64,000 nt of DNA from Halichondria panicea (Eukaryota; Porifera; Demospongiae; Suberitida; Halichondriidae), in assembly GCF_963675165.1 (NCBI RefSeq), contig NC_087390.1, forward strand, positions 661,001 through 725,000, given 5' to 3'. The stretch's first letter is position 1; each line of letters starts with the position of its first letter. Both the position numbers and the translations under genes were made by a program. This document shows positions 1 to 11,082 of the stretch, piece after piece. The notes beneath the pieces are model-generated. The model searched no databases. It had not been told where the DNA came from and saw only the letters and a list, made by a program, of their open reading frames with translations.

Positions 1-89
1 TGGGGAAGTCCTGGACTATACAATTATCTCTATTGTGGTCATGTACTGTGTTAGAGGGCATTATTGAGAAGCTGTGCCATGGCAAATAG
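1..89 (+). repeat. Module sequence downstream of carboxypeptidase exon b (partial)
   Basis: This stretch matches 34717-34795, which lies between carboxypeptidase exons b and c in the third module copy. The last nine bases (81-89) are the left target-site duplication of the element that follows. No coding sequence is seen. The module is cut by the window start. Confidence 0.7.
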
Positions 90-826
90 TAGCCTCCTTC
101 GCAGCCTCTCCTTTTTCTGTTCTTTGTCATAGTTCAATAAGATAAAATACGGGACTAATTGGAGGAACAAAGAAAGAAAGAAGGAAGAGACTAAGAAAAA
201 GGAGAGCCTGCCTTGCTAAGTCGCGTGACGGTAGACGAGTGGTAGACGAGTGAAAATGAACGTGGGCAATCACTAGCTGGGCGGAGCCTGACAGAGCAAA
301 AAGCTACAGCATGCCTACGCATTGCAAACTCTAAATAAAAGCTGTTAGCATCGTAGATAGTAAGCCAGAAAATCAAGCGTGGAGACATCGTAGACGAGGG
401 CTTACCTAGTAAAGACTAAAGAGACTAAATATCTAAATTTAGCTCAGTTTTTTTCCTGAGTTCAGAACAGACCCACTTGACTAGTAGATATAATTATTAC
501 AGCAGTATAGTCTACTCTACTCTAGTCTTTCATACTTCCTCTACTGACTAAAGGTCTCACGAAGGCTGACTCTACTGCACTGTACTGTACTGTTCATAAC
601 AGATTATGTTCCTGGTAAATGCGCTCCAAGTACTGTGTGGGAGGACAGTTATTGAGGTTTTCTCTCGCCCACACTCGTTAAAATTTGTCTACGTCAGTAG
701 GGGATCACGCGACTTAGCAAGGCAGGCTCTCCTTTTTCTTAGTTGCTTCCTTCTTTCTTTCTTTGTTCCTCCAATTTTCTCTTCTGTGACAAAGAACAGA
801 AAAAGGAGAGGCTGCGAAGGAGGCTA
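90..826. mobile_element. 737-bp inverted-repeat transposon, non-autonomous, 9-bp TSD
   Basis: The ends TAGCCTCCTTCGCAGCC and GGCTGCGAAGGAGGCTA are inverse complements. The inverted repeats extend, with gaps, about 130-140 bp inward, including a GCCTTGCTAAGTCGCGTGAC block and its complement. The element is flanked by the 9-bp direct repeat GGCAAATAG at 81-89 and 827-835. The homologous site near 34788 carries the sequence without the insertion, so this is a clean filled/empty pair. No transposase-like reading frame is visible. A 9-bp duplication fits Mutator-like elements, but the superfamily is an inference. Confidence 0.85.
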
Positions 827-835
827 GGCAAATAG

Positions 836-1320
836 TGGCAAGAAAGATTAGCAGTAATACATGCTGCCCCTCCCCCAAGCCATAGTCTAGCCAGCCACCC
901 TGTTTGAACTGTACACTGGGGGAAACACTGACTTAAGTATTGTAGGGTGTTGTTGAAATGTCATGCCCTGGGGTGATTGGTTTCTCCCTGTGTGTATACT
1001 TGTGTAAGGAAACCAATCTATAGCTGTCACCCCTTGCAAGGACAGACCAACAGTGGCTATAATAAAGAGGTGGTCTGGTTCAAACACATGCTATAGAGAC
1101 TCTTAACCTGGCTGTATTGTAAAGGGTGCCTGATTATAGGCTGACCACAATAGACAAATTTCACTGCATTTAATTTAGTTACAGTATAAGAACTGTAGAG
1201 GGCAATTGCTGACATTTTGGTCATGCAAATTGATTATTTAAGACAGTTCTTCACATGCAATTATTCGTCCAGCCTCCCCTGATCCCCTGATTTGATTGAA
1301 TTTGGGGAAGTCCTGGACTA
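836..1320 (+). repeat. Duplicated intron sequence ending in a truncated carboxypeptidase exon c
   Basis: The stretch is nearly identical to 3525-3975 and 34797-35253, which precede carboxypeptidase exon c. Here the exon is cut after about 11 bases (acceptor CAG at 1271-1273, then CCTCCCCTGAT), and the sequence switches to the module segment that begins GATTGAATTTGGGG. The short minus-strand open frame over 887-1087 recurs in every copy but resembles no known protein and lies inside an intron, so I do not call it a gene. Confidence 0.7.
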
Positions 1321-1332
1321 TACAATTATCTC

Positions 1333-1610
1333 TAGCGCTTTAGTGCAAGGCTAACTCATATGTTGAATAGAAAGTTTGTGTGAACAGATGATGCTATGAA
1401 AGATTCTGAAGAGACTGCAACAGCCTTCAATGTGAAGAAGCTTTAGTTTGCTAATCCACGAACCAAAATCCAAGAGATCGTGGCTAGAAGCCTATAGAAG
1501 CTGTCAGTTTTTGTTGCATTGCAACCGTTGATCAGTTACAGCTGGAACACACACACAGACACACACAGTCAGCTTTACTGTATCCCTCGTGCGGCTAGGC
1601 CTCGAGGCAT
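1333..1610 (-). repeat. Dispersed GCCTCG-type repeat
   Basis: Read on the minus strand, this begins ATTATGCCTCGAGGCCTAGCCG and runs through ATACGGTAAAGCTGACTGTGTG. Related copies lie at about 25055-25365, 28490-28795 and 61830-62115 in the same place within the module. A more diverged or partial copy on the plus strand is at 23563-23775. It shares motifs with the larger insertion at 31244-31789 (ATGCCTCGG start, ATACGGTA, and a GTGGATT-GCAAA segment). It is probably a non-autonomous transposon family. The boundaries are approximate. Confidence 0.6.
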
Positions 1611-1706
1611 AATAAGGGGAGGGTAAGCGTCAGTCGTCTGGCTGTTCATATGGTTGTAGATCAGACCATTCCACACCATAGTACGTACCTTCCTCTCTGT
1701 GTGCAG

Positions 1707-1818
1707 CATATGCCTCAGTACAATGCCATTTCTGGCTACCACATCATGGAGGCTGGTGCTGACCCTGTGCTGGAGTTGGCCTTCACTGTGGCCGATGGGC
1801 TAGAGTACTGCAGGACAG
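1707..1818 (+). pseudogene. Methylmalonyl-CoA mutase, single-exon fragment (copy 1)
   Basis: The exon lies between a GTGCAG acceptor and a GTGTGT donor. It encodes a peptide beginning [12 protein letters not shown], continuing [19 protein letters not shown], and ending LEYCRTG. This closely resembles the substrate-domain segment of mitochondrial methylmalonyl-CoA mutase, whose family signature is SGYHMQEAGAD followed by an LADGLEY motif. The enzyme converts methylmalonyl-CoA to succinyl-CoA in propionate catabolism. Only this exon is found. No adjacent mutase exon is recognisable in any of the four module copies, so it looks like a gene fragment carried along by segmental duplication. I cannot exclude an intact mutase gene outside the window. 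Confidence 0.7.
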
Positions 1819-3524
1819 GTGTGTGAGGGGTGTGGGGTGTGAGGGTGTGAAACTACTAAGTCATGGAGTGTATTAATTTAGTGAGGAGTCATCAATATTA
1901 GGGTGCTTCCCTACAGTATAATTGCTAGCAAATATGGTTTTTTGGTCCGTGTACTGTTTTAAAGTTACTCAATCATTGTGATGTGATTCGTTGAAGGCAC
2001 ATATTCGTACTTATAGATAGATTTTAGTGCGTATCTTGTGTTAGACGGTCAAGGCCATTATTCACATACTTAGGAATAAATTCATTTGGTTTGCTATACT
2101 CCCCTTTGAGACCTCATACTTTGACACTGATCCCAATAAGGGGAGGGTAAGCGCCAGTGGTCTGGCTGTTCAAAGTGTGGTTGTAGATCAGAAGGTCAGG
2201 GCCATTATTCATAGATTTAGGAATAATGGTTTGCTGTACTCCCCTTTGAGACCTCATACTTTGAATGTATTCACACTGATCCCAATAAGGGGTGTGTGCG
2301 CCAGACTAATCAGGGTTTCATCTAGTAGGGGGCGGGGAGGGGGGAAGCTTACCCCCCAAAAGAGAGGGGAAAATAGGGAAGAGAGGGAGTTTGAGTACTA
2401 GACCCAACAATATCTAGACAGGTCTTTTGCTAGAGGATAATTGGTCATCATCCATCATCTAGTCTTACCACAAATCTATTCATTGCTTTTGGTAGTACAT
2501 GTGGTTTCTGGTGTATACTTGCACAATTACAAGCCAGCATACCAAGAGTAGGGCTGTCCCAACAAAATTTGCCTATTAGAATTTCTCAATTTATCTCCCA
2601 GATAATTACCTATTATTCTCCATTATAATTATTCTCATTGAAAAGCCAGCATGAACATGAACCATAAATAGCAATATTGCAGCCATATAAAACTAAACAA
2701 CCGATAAAATTATGTATGTGTACATGATATTATTGACCTCTATGACCTTTTAAACCTCTGACTCTATACCTAATTTTTTTAGCCTCACCTATTATTCTCC
2801 TAGAATAATTGGGACAGTCCTAATACTAAGTTACATGGAGTTGCCTGTCAATGCACATTACCAGGAGTACATCGCTAATAGGCACCAACAACTAACAATA
2901 TAGGGGGTGTGGTAGCCAGAAGTTGGTGTGGCCTCCAATTTTTCGTGCTAGCGCGCGCGGTTTCCTCCTCCAAGCTTAAAACCCTAGATGAAACCCAGTC
3001 AGTCGATAGTTTTTGGTCCGTGTACTGTTTCCATCATTGTGATGTGATTCGTTGAAGGCACATATTCGTACTTATAGATAGATTTTAGTGCGTATCTTGT
3101 GTTAGAATGCTACTCTAGGTGGCTGACTTTTCTTCATACAAGTATTTGGGTTTGCTCTGTAAAGAGCCCTTACTTGTTATTCTGCATGGGCACTGTAGTT
3201 TCAGAGCAACAAAATCCCATACCATAGCCGGAAACCATTGGTCTTTTCTCTCCTACCCGATTACCCACTTATAACAATTTTACTGTTCTATTAATTAATT
3301 ACCACAAAACCACCCGATATATTTGGATATGTTGTAGCTTTAATATTTACATACACAATGGTATATTGTCTTAGAAATGTTCCAATCATAAGATATTTAC
3401 ATTAATAAGTACACAACAGCATAATTATTATGATATTCATAGCTGACTACCTTATAAAGATAACTGTGGTTTTACTGTGTTGCCTTAATTTGCTCTGGAC
3501 AACTATTGTGCAAACCACTGTAAT
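1819..3524. repeat. Non-coding module sequence
   Basis: This stretch holds duplicated intron-like DNA. A block beginning near AATAAGGGGAGGGTAAGCG recurs (2136, 2287 and in all other module copies). It also contains the uninserted sites for two elements found in the second module: the 1.2-kb foldback (site near 2765, CTCTATA) and the 546-bp element (site near 2810, AATAATT). A degenerate relative of the foldback arm is at about 3240-3420 (GATTACCCACTTATAACAA, GGATATGTTGTAG). No gene is seen. Confidence 0.6.
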
Positions 3525-4031
3525 GGCAAGAAAGATTAGCAGTAATACATGCTGCCCCTCCCCCAAGCCATAGTCTAGCCTGCCACCCTGTTTGAACTGT
3601 ACACTGGGGGAAACACTGACTTAAGTATTGTAGGGTGTTGTTGAAATGTCATGCCCTGGGGTGATTGGTTTCTCCCTGTGTGTATACTTGTGTAAGGAAA
3701 CCAATCTATAGCTGTCACCCCTTGCAAGGACAGACCAACAGTGGCTATAATAAAGAGGTGGTCTGGTTCAAACACATGCTGTGGAGACTCTGAAGCTTGT
3801 TAACCTGGCTGTATTGTAAAGGGTGCCTGATTATAGGCTGACCACAATAGACAAGTTTCACTGCATTTAATTTAGTTACAGTATAAGAACTGTAGAGGGC
3901 AATTGCTGACATTTTGGTCATGCAAATTGATTATTTAAGACAGTTCTTCACATGCAATATTTCTTATTCGTCCAGCCTCCCCTAATTTTAACTACTACGT
4001 TCCCTTCATCAACACCACTGACATCAGACGA
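3525..4031 (+). pseudogene. Carboxypeptidase exon c, truncated, with upstream intron
   Basis: Intron sequence matching 34797-35253 ends in a CCAG acceptor. Exon c starts at 3976 and reads through NYYVPFINTTDIRR before homology stops at about 4031. There it joins a TGATCTTTACC sequence that belongs to the 5' flank of the NLR genes. The intact exon at 35254-35366 continues into AIHVGSLSYGYHAEVDRLK. The truncation marks a duplication breakpoint, so this copy cannot encode a complete enzyme. Confidence 0.7.
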
Positions 4032-4340
4032 TGATCTTTACCATATATTTACTTTGTTCTTTGTCATGTGTAAACTGTTCATAATAATGTTCATCCCTGC
4101 TTCAAGTATATGAACTGCACTATATATAGTAAATCTCACAATGTCATACATGTACATGTGCATACTTATAATTATATTCTCGCATATGCCAACTTGTTAT
4201 AGTAATACGGTAAAGCATGGGTCATCAACGAACATACAATACATTTTATTACATGTATAATTATATGAATTGAGCAAAGAAACACAAAATGTACAGAAGA
4301 CAATAACGGTGAATGAAATGATTTTAGCTAGCTATACAGA

Positions 4341-5892
4341 TTATTTCAGCCATGGTCTATTGGCACCGTAATTGTCCTCTCTAGCTTTAGTTCTTCTCTG
4401 TAGGGACTTGAGAAGTTCATCATGTGGTGAGGGTGCTGCCACCTGATTGGACGACGTAGAGTTGCCATGCTTACGTAATGTGTTACGTCTGTAGTTGGCC
4501 GGTCTGTATGCAGTGTTCTTCATACCTGTATATAGTACAAGCACAAGAGCGGCCGATGAATTCAGAATTGGTACACTGTCATGTATGTAGTAGCATGCAT
4601 GCAAATCTATACTATAGTTCAGTAGTTACAGAAGACAAAATAACCCAGGGCCAAATTACACCTAAAAAATGTGCACGCTGCTCAGTAAACTTCAGACTAC
4701 CAAACTATATACAGTCTCAAATAATGAGCCCATACAAGTGGTTACACACAAGTACTGACAGTAGCCAATCAACTGACCGGAAATGATCTCTTCAATAGCT
4801 CCGTCGTAGATCTGAGGCAGTACGTCCACACCCTGATCATCCTGTACACACAAGCAAGCAGGTTCTCAGTTAATATATAGACAGACAGAACATTCTCAGT
4901 TGATATTTAGACAGCAAGTGATTATTATTCCAGAGATATTCTTATACCAGGAGAGGGTGTTGTTTACCTCTGATAAGGAAGTGTCATCCACGCAAGGTAA
5001 TACACACAGTTGCTATAATGGGGGAATGAGAGAATGTGTTAACAGAATGATTGATGTACGCTCTTGTGATATACTTACAGCTTGTCTGATGGCTATCTTG
5101 GCAAGGTTGTCACTGTCTGCTTTCTGTATAGAGACAAAATATCATTCACCATTCAAACTGTACTGTATACCACACCCACATACTGTACATGACTGTACTT
5201 AGAAACACTAAAATACAAATACAAGAAACCAACATTTGACAAAGGTTTGAAAAAATTTCTTTGGACAATGTATAAACAAAGGTGAACATGTTGTTTGTAG
5301 ATAATCAGTCGCCCTCATCTCCCCTGAAGCATATCAAACAGGAAACCACCACAGACCACTAAAGGTGATTGATGGTATCAGCAATAGTTGTAGGGTCAAC
5401 TGCTGGTTACCTAGGGCAGTATACTAGACTGATCTCATGACATGCCAACATCTATCCTACATGTCAATGCACAACACTCGTTATTATAATTATAGTAAGA
5501 AAGTTACTCTGAAGTTTGTGACGAATCTGTGCAGAACGGGGAAGATGGAGTTGGGTTGACTCAGTTTAGCATTTTCTCCAAAGTATTGCACAACTTCTCC
5601 GAACGCCTCCTACAAAATGAGGTTTACATGTGGTGTGATCGATAAGCAATTGGTAATTACATGTACGTAATAACGATGTATAATAAAATCTTAAAGCTGA
5701 GCTGACCTTGGCAGTCTCCAATCCTTTCTCCAGCTTGGTGACCTTAGGCTCTGCCTCCAGACAGAAGGTCTTGAGGGCAGTGTTCTGTTTATTGTTGATG
5801 AGCTCTCCAGTTGCTTCCTTTATGCCCTTACTGATCTGACGGAAGTCGGCCATGAGTAGGTCCAGAGAGACTGTGTGGGTGTGTGAGGTGTG

Positions 5893-5928
<36 letters not shown>

Positions 5929-8900
5929 TGGGTGGGTGTGTGTAAGGTGTGGTGTGTGGAGGGGGTAATAAAGATCTGTTTACAGAGCAGTCTATTGTTA
6001 AATAATAAAAGCCAGAGAGACAGTGATTCAAAAGATTCAAAGTACATATAACTCCAAGGCCTGTTTAGAGCTAGAAGCTAATGATGACACCATTTTCTCA
6101 CCAGGTGCAGCCTTATCCAGGTAGGTGAGCTCATGGACAAATCCTAACAACAAGGGGAACTTGTCTCGTATCACTCCCGCTACGTAGTGCATCAGTGTTA
6201 CCGTGTGGTCACTAGGGGCCTTGGAATCACGCAGCTGCATGGGTAGAGAGAGAGGAGGTCACACATACTCATACACCGTATAACGCGGAACTTTTGAGAG
6301 GCTTTATTTTCGTTGTTTTCGTGTATTCACGAAAATTAGATGTGCAAAGATTAAAGGCGTGGCTCCGGTAAGCAGTTATCCCACAAATATGCAACGAAAT
6401 GCTTTTAGAGGCCATTCCACGAAATGTAAGTACCTCGAAAATTTCGCGTTATATAGTATATATAGTCATGCTCGTGGCCTATATGGTTTGCTGTACATGT
6501 GTATGCTTGAGAAAAATATAATGCATCCACAAACAGTCATAATTTATTGTCTGTTAGTAAGAGTGAATCAGTTTGTGTGGCCAGCTCACCATGTCCAGAG
6601 AGGCCACCTTGAACCCGTACACTCCACCCCTCTTACTGCTGTTCATGTAGTTGCCAAACGCTAGAATTATCTGCGCAATAAGATACATAGCAAGAGTAAA
6701 CCACAACCAAAATTAATGTACGTAGAGTCTACACTGATATTAATTTTTGGCAAAAGAGGGGGGAGGCTATGGCTCTGTAGAATGCATTAGCCTGAAAGTC
6801 ATGACAGTATAGGGGGACTCTAGCCCTCCCCGGAGCCCCCATGCTTCCTATGAGGGGAGGCTATGGCTCTGTAGAATGCATTAGTCTGAAAGTCATGACA
6901 GTATAGGGGGACTCTAGCCCTCCTAGGAGCCCCCATGCTTCCTATGAGGGGAGGCTATGGCTCTGTAGAACGCATTAGTCTGAAAGTCATGACAGTAGAG
7001 GGGGACTCTAGCCCTCCCAGGAGCCCCCATGCTTCCTATGAGGGGAGGCTATGGCTCTGTAGAATGCATTAGTCTGAAAGTCATGACAGTATAGGGGGAC
7101 TCTAGCCCTCCCCCGGAGCCCCCAGGAGCCCCCATGCTTCCTATGACGCTGTAAGCAAGTACGGGGGCCACTAACAAGTGAAAGTGAATGTCTAAGTTCA
7201 ACAAGACACACAGATAGCAGTTTGCTCACCTCCAAGACTTTCTTAAAGTGGTCTGAAGAAGTCACAGACTTAGAGGCTGCTATCACTGCATCAATTTGCT
7301 GTGAGGAGATAATGTACAGGCAGTACTGTAACTATGTATGGAGAAGTTATTCATTTGTGAGGAGGTTTAGAGTAGTAGTCAGGCCAGAACAAACTACCTA
7401 AAACCTCATTCAATGGGGCAAAAACTTGTTTTCTAAAGATTTTCCTTGTGGGTTCCACCGCTACAATAGTTGTTAGGCAATACACAAGGCAGGGGAAGCC
7501 GCACAAGTGCTACTAACACATGTATAATTATTATGCTCAACTCACAGGGATTAGAATACCAATGTCCTCCTCAAAGTTGCCCATGAAGATCATCACATTC
7601 AGTCGTGCTTGTAACCTCTCTACTCTGTACAACTGCACAATGAGGGAACAGGATAAGTAACTACCAAGGGCCGTCATGAAAATGAAAATTAATGGCCTGT
7701 TGCAAATATGCGATTTGAGCATATCATCTGAAAGAGCTCCTTCTAAGCTTTTCATAAAATCATAAAAATCGTTGGAATTTGACCATCGAACTCTATTTAA
7801 AGAGACAACTATAGTAATTTCGAAATGCAGCCTATAATTATACGCAGCTATCCAGAGGAGGTCTGACATGCGTGCACGAATCACTACAAGTTCAGTGCAT
7901 TTGGCCTTGGAAATTATCACGTGACCGCAATGACATCAATGCACTGAACTTGTAGTGATTCGTGCACGCATGTCGGACCTCCTCTGGCAGCTACCCATCA
8001 CCTACAGCTATTAATTGCTTCTCTTACCTCAAACACGAACCGGTCATTGTCTGGCAGGGTCTTCGGGTCTTTTTTGTCTTTCTGGAACTGACCAAACTTC
8101 TTAACCTCGTCTTCGTTGGGAGTCACTTTGTTTAAGATCTCCACCAAATCCACTGGCAGACGTTCCAAGTCCATCCTGGGGGAGTGGCCAACAAGAACAT
8201 CAAAGGGTGGGTGTGGTGTGTATAATTATAATCAGTCACGCACAATAGTAAACAAAATAACAGCGCATGTACAGTACTTGTATATCAGAGGAGGTACGAC
8301 AGGCGTGGTGCAGCTCAAGCAATTAGCCTTTGATTGAATAATAATTATCCTCCCACGTCGTATGTTTTTGCTGAGAGTAATCAGAGGCTAATTACTTGAG
8401 CTGCACTGCGCCTGTCGGACCTCCTCTGCTTGTATATCAATTGTAAACTCCACATTAATTTGTTTTCAGATCCCCTGCTACTGTAGCTAACCATACTTAC
8501 TGTGTGATGACATCTTTGAGCTCCTCTGAAGAACACGTAATCTTCCTCCGTGCAATGGCAACGTTCTGAGATCTGTTGGTGTCCAGTAGCCCTTCCTTCT
8601 GCACCGTCTTCTTGCGGGGGGTGGGCTCTGGCTTGACTCCCTCTCCGTCAGGCTCATTATTAGCGGGTGTGTTCAGCTTGAAGGTCTCCTCAAACTCTGA
8701 GTGAGAGAAAAAAACCAATTGAACAGTAGAGCTACAATGTATGTGATACCGATCTTGGAGTTCCGGTCTCCATTGTTTTCGAAAAATAAACAAATATATG
8801 ACCTAATATGTCTTCACGTATTGCAGTATGTACTTGTTTATAACTATCGAGCGATCCAGTACTTTGTTTATTTTTATATATGAAATATTAAAAGACGTAC

Positions 8901-9953
8901 AAATGACAAAATTTTCACACTCTAATCACATGACCACCCCTCACCGGTAAAATCGATCAGTTTGATGATTTTCTCATCGTCCATTTCAGTAAAGACAGTG
9001 CCTGCGATCTGGGTAGCTGGGATACTGGACCAGTTGAGTAGGGGCAGTCGATACTTGGTCTCAATCTTCCTCTTACCTCCGCGGACTGAGGACAGTGAGA
9101 GAGAGAGGGACAAGTACATACAGTGTGTATTATCAGCTCTACAGCTACATGTATAACTATATGTACGATGAGTACAGACAGTAGGATTCTAACATTCTGA
9201 TAACTAAACAAATTCTGAGCTGTAGTAGTTGAAACTATTGAAACTTAAGATACAGCTAGTAACTTAATTAGACAATAAAAATTTCTTCTTCAGAAAAAAG
9301 TTGGCTCCTTCAAAAAGCAACAGACTTACTGATAATGATAAGTATTGACTTACTTCCGAATTTTCCTCCCAGGGGTGGAAGTGGTGGTGCTCCCGGCCCC
9401 CCTGGTGGAGGGGGTGGTGGTGGGGGGGCACCCGGCAGTCCAGGAGGGGGCGGTGGTGGAGGGGGTGGGGCACCTCCGGGGAGTGGGGGTGGAGGGGGTG
9501 CTCCAGGAGGGGGAGGGGCATCCAACGAAGGCTGTGGAAGAAAATAACATATATGATTATAACAATTTACTGCATTTGTACAAAACCAACCATACATCTG
9601 TCTAACTTCATATTTATAATATGTACTACAGTGTGTACATGCATGCACTACAGATGCTTCAACAGTCAACGTACAGGTAATGTTCCAGTTTGTGCCTCCT
9701 TGACAGTTTTGTTCAAATCTGATAACTTCTTCTCCAGGTCAGCTAGGAGGGAGAAGGCAATGGAGAAACGCAGTCAACAAGATGATTTATATAATTATGC
9801 AAAATCTCAGAGCAAGTATTTTTTTGTTGCTCTCAATTTATAAAAGATTCATCGAGAGTTCTCAAACCCATAAAGTATTTATACTAGCTAGACATGATTC
9901 TCACCAATTCTCTTGAGTGACTGGAACTCTGCAGCCTCGTGCTTCTCTTGGAG
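4341..9953 (-). CDS. FMNL-type formin, C-terminal half (copy A)
   Basis: Formins nucleate and elongate unbranched actin filaments. Fifteen exons (9905-9953, 9675-9742, 9354-9531, 8945-9085, 8501-8696, 8028-8175, 7546-7632, 7230-7298, 6590-6670, 6102-6234, 5707-5870, 5508-5609, 5079-5123, 4778-4841, 4341-4525) join in frame, giving 1710 nt and 569 residues. In order they encode a short coiled coil, a proline-rich FH1 region that would bind profilin (exon 3), an FH2 domain (about residues 100-485) with the hallmark [15 protein letters not shown], and a DAD-like autoinhibitory segment DGAIEEII near residue 500. The FH2 and DAD resemble FMNL1-3 more than diaphanous or DAAM. The usual N-terminal GTPase-binding and inhibitory exons are not found: the first exon lies only about 230 bp from the divergent ARMC4 fragment. 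The copy may be 5'-truncated, or may start elsewhere. Copy B at 42611-48546 is nearly identical. Confidence 0.85.
6269..6465. mobile_element. Small inverted-repeat element of the TATAGCGGGT family (in formin intron)
   Basis: The sequence runs from ACCGTATAACGCGGAAC to TTTCGCGTTATATAGTAT. It contains several CACGAAAAT-type motifs and their complements, so the ends fold back on each other. Related elements lie at about 44505-44700, 56453-56664, 57818-58029 and 59003-59210. There is no reading frame, and the boundaries are approximate. Confidence 0.6.
6771..7144 (+). repeat. About 91-bp minisatellite in formin intron, four units
   Basis: Each unit contains GGCTATGGCTCTGTAGAATG, then TCTGAAAGTCATGACAGTAT, and ends near CCCCCATGCTTCCTATGAGG. 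There are about four units here. The matching intron of the second formin copy has about eleven (44990-45995), so the array has expanded or contracted since duplication. Confidence 0.9.
7853..7986. mobile_element. 134-bp inverted-repeat element, CAGAGGAGGT ends, 9-bp TSD
   Basis: Arms of about 48 bp (CAGAGGAGGTCTGACATGCG and its near-complement) surround a short centre. The flanks GCAGCTATC (7844-7852) and GCAGCTACC (7987-7995) form a 9-bp target duplication with one mismatch. The corresponding site in formin copy B (near 46618) is empty, so this insertion followed the block duplication, or was lost from B. Confidence 0.85.
8286..8428. mobile_element. 143-bp inverted-repeat element, CAGAGGAGGT ends, 9-bp TSD
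   Basis: The ends CAGAGGAGGTACGACAGGCG and CGCCTGTCGGACCTCCTCTG are near inverse complements. A perfect 9-bp direct repeat CTTGTATAT flanks the element (8277-8285 and 8429-8437). The same insertion is present in copy B at 46915-47057, so it predates the block duplication. It shares terminal sequence with the element at 7853-7986. Confidence 0.88.
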
Positions 9954-10181
9954 CTAACGAGACAATGTGCGTGTCATCATACATGTACATACAAGGGTGT
10001 CATGACGTCATATGCCAACATCAAAGCTGCAAGGCCAGCCCCACCCCTCTTTCAGGGGAATCCCCAAATTGCACCACTAATGAGGGCGGCTTGTACTGGG
10101 AGTTTTGATCATAATTATGACTTCTTTACAGCTAAGGTAGCTAGCTATTCATTCTAACTAGGCTAGTGAGTGGCCATTAAA

Positions 10182-11023
10182 ATGGATGATAAAGGGAAGA
10201 AAGAAGAGACCAAGTCCTTACTAGATGGTGAGGAGTAGATGATCTGTCTTTAAATAAACTGTATATAACTGAACTTCATCACCTTGCACACACAACACAC
10301 TGATACCTCTCTGTGCAGACGAAGATGACACGTTAACACCAGACGACAGTGGTGAGTGGGCGTGTGTGTGCAGTGTGATCGATGTGTATACTACAATTAT
10401 TACCACAACAAGCTAAAATTTAATTACCATAATTTTATTCACACACTCAGATCGCGGAGTGGTTGCTCAAAATTGCTTTCACACACACTAGTGTGCGGAG
10501 GAGGAGGTGACACGATCGCTGGTACACTCTCATGATGGACTCTCACCACTGGCTGCACTACTCAAGGTCACTGATAACAAGGACCTCCTCATAGCCGTGA
10601 CTGGGGCTGTCTGGAAGTGTAGCAAGAGCAAGGAAAATGTCATAAAGTGAGCTAGCTATGTATATCTGGAGCATTTATAGAATGGCAGCTTTCTGTGTGT
10701 GTGTGATGAACAAACACACACATAATTATACGTTGAGATATCTAATTGTTGATTTACTATTAATTTTTTGTCTGCTTTAGGTTCAAGGAGTTGAAATCAG
10801 TTGAGCAACTAGTATCACTGTTGGGCAATCAACCTGAAGAGGTACTACAATGAAACTGTATAAACCTGTTTACAATCTAGCTACAGCAATGAATTATCCT
10901 CCTGATGCAGGTTCTGGTGAATATGGTGGGAGCTCTGGGAGAGTGTGCTTCTCGATTGGTGGGGTAGCCCTTCTCGTTTAACTACTCACAGGTACTAATC
11001 AACCACTCCTCCTCATCAACAAG
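10182..11023 (+). pseudogene. ARMC4-like armadillo-repeat fragment (copy A, broken)
   Basis: ARMC4 (ODAD2) is an armadillo-repeat protein needed to dock outer dynein arms in cilia. Candidate exons are 10182-10227 and 10319-10351 (acidic leader MDDKGKKEETKSLLD, DDTLTPDDS), 10451-10646, 10781-10841 and 10911 to about 11023. The last three encode ARMC4-like repeats: [48 protein letters not shown]. In this copy GTGTG replaces GTG after CACACACTA, which shifts the frame. A second break follows GALGEC, where about nine residues are missing before GGVALLV resumes in another frame, and a stop replaces a Gln codon (TAA for CAG). It is a partial and probably dead copy. The leader exons do not match ARMC4, and their link is uncertain. 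Confidence 0.75.
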
Positions 11024-11082
11024 TAAGTAGCTAGTGTACAGTGTGGACCCACTGGGTACACAGCTGTAGGGCTAGTGGTTAA

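Noticed and set aside
887-1087. 66-codon minus-strand open frame repeated at 3575-3775 and 34853-35053
   Set aside because: It lies in duplicated intron DNA before carboxypeptidase exon c and matches no known protein. Its conservation is explained by the recent duplication.
6771-7144. Possible CRISPR-like array of regular repeats
   Set aside because: The units are head-to-tail with no unique spacers and lie in a eukaryotic intron, so this is a minisatellite.
9335-9605. Glycine- and valine-rich plus-strand open frames opposite the formin FH1 exon
   Set aside because: They are shadows of the proline-rich coding exon on the minus strand, which has good splice sites and fits the formin frame. 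The same applies at 47922-48192.
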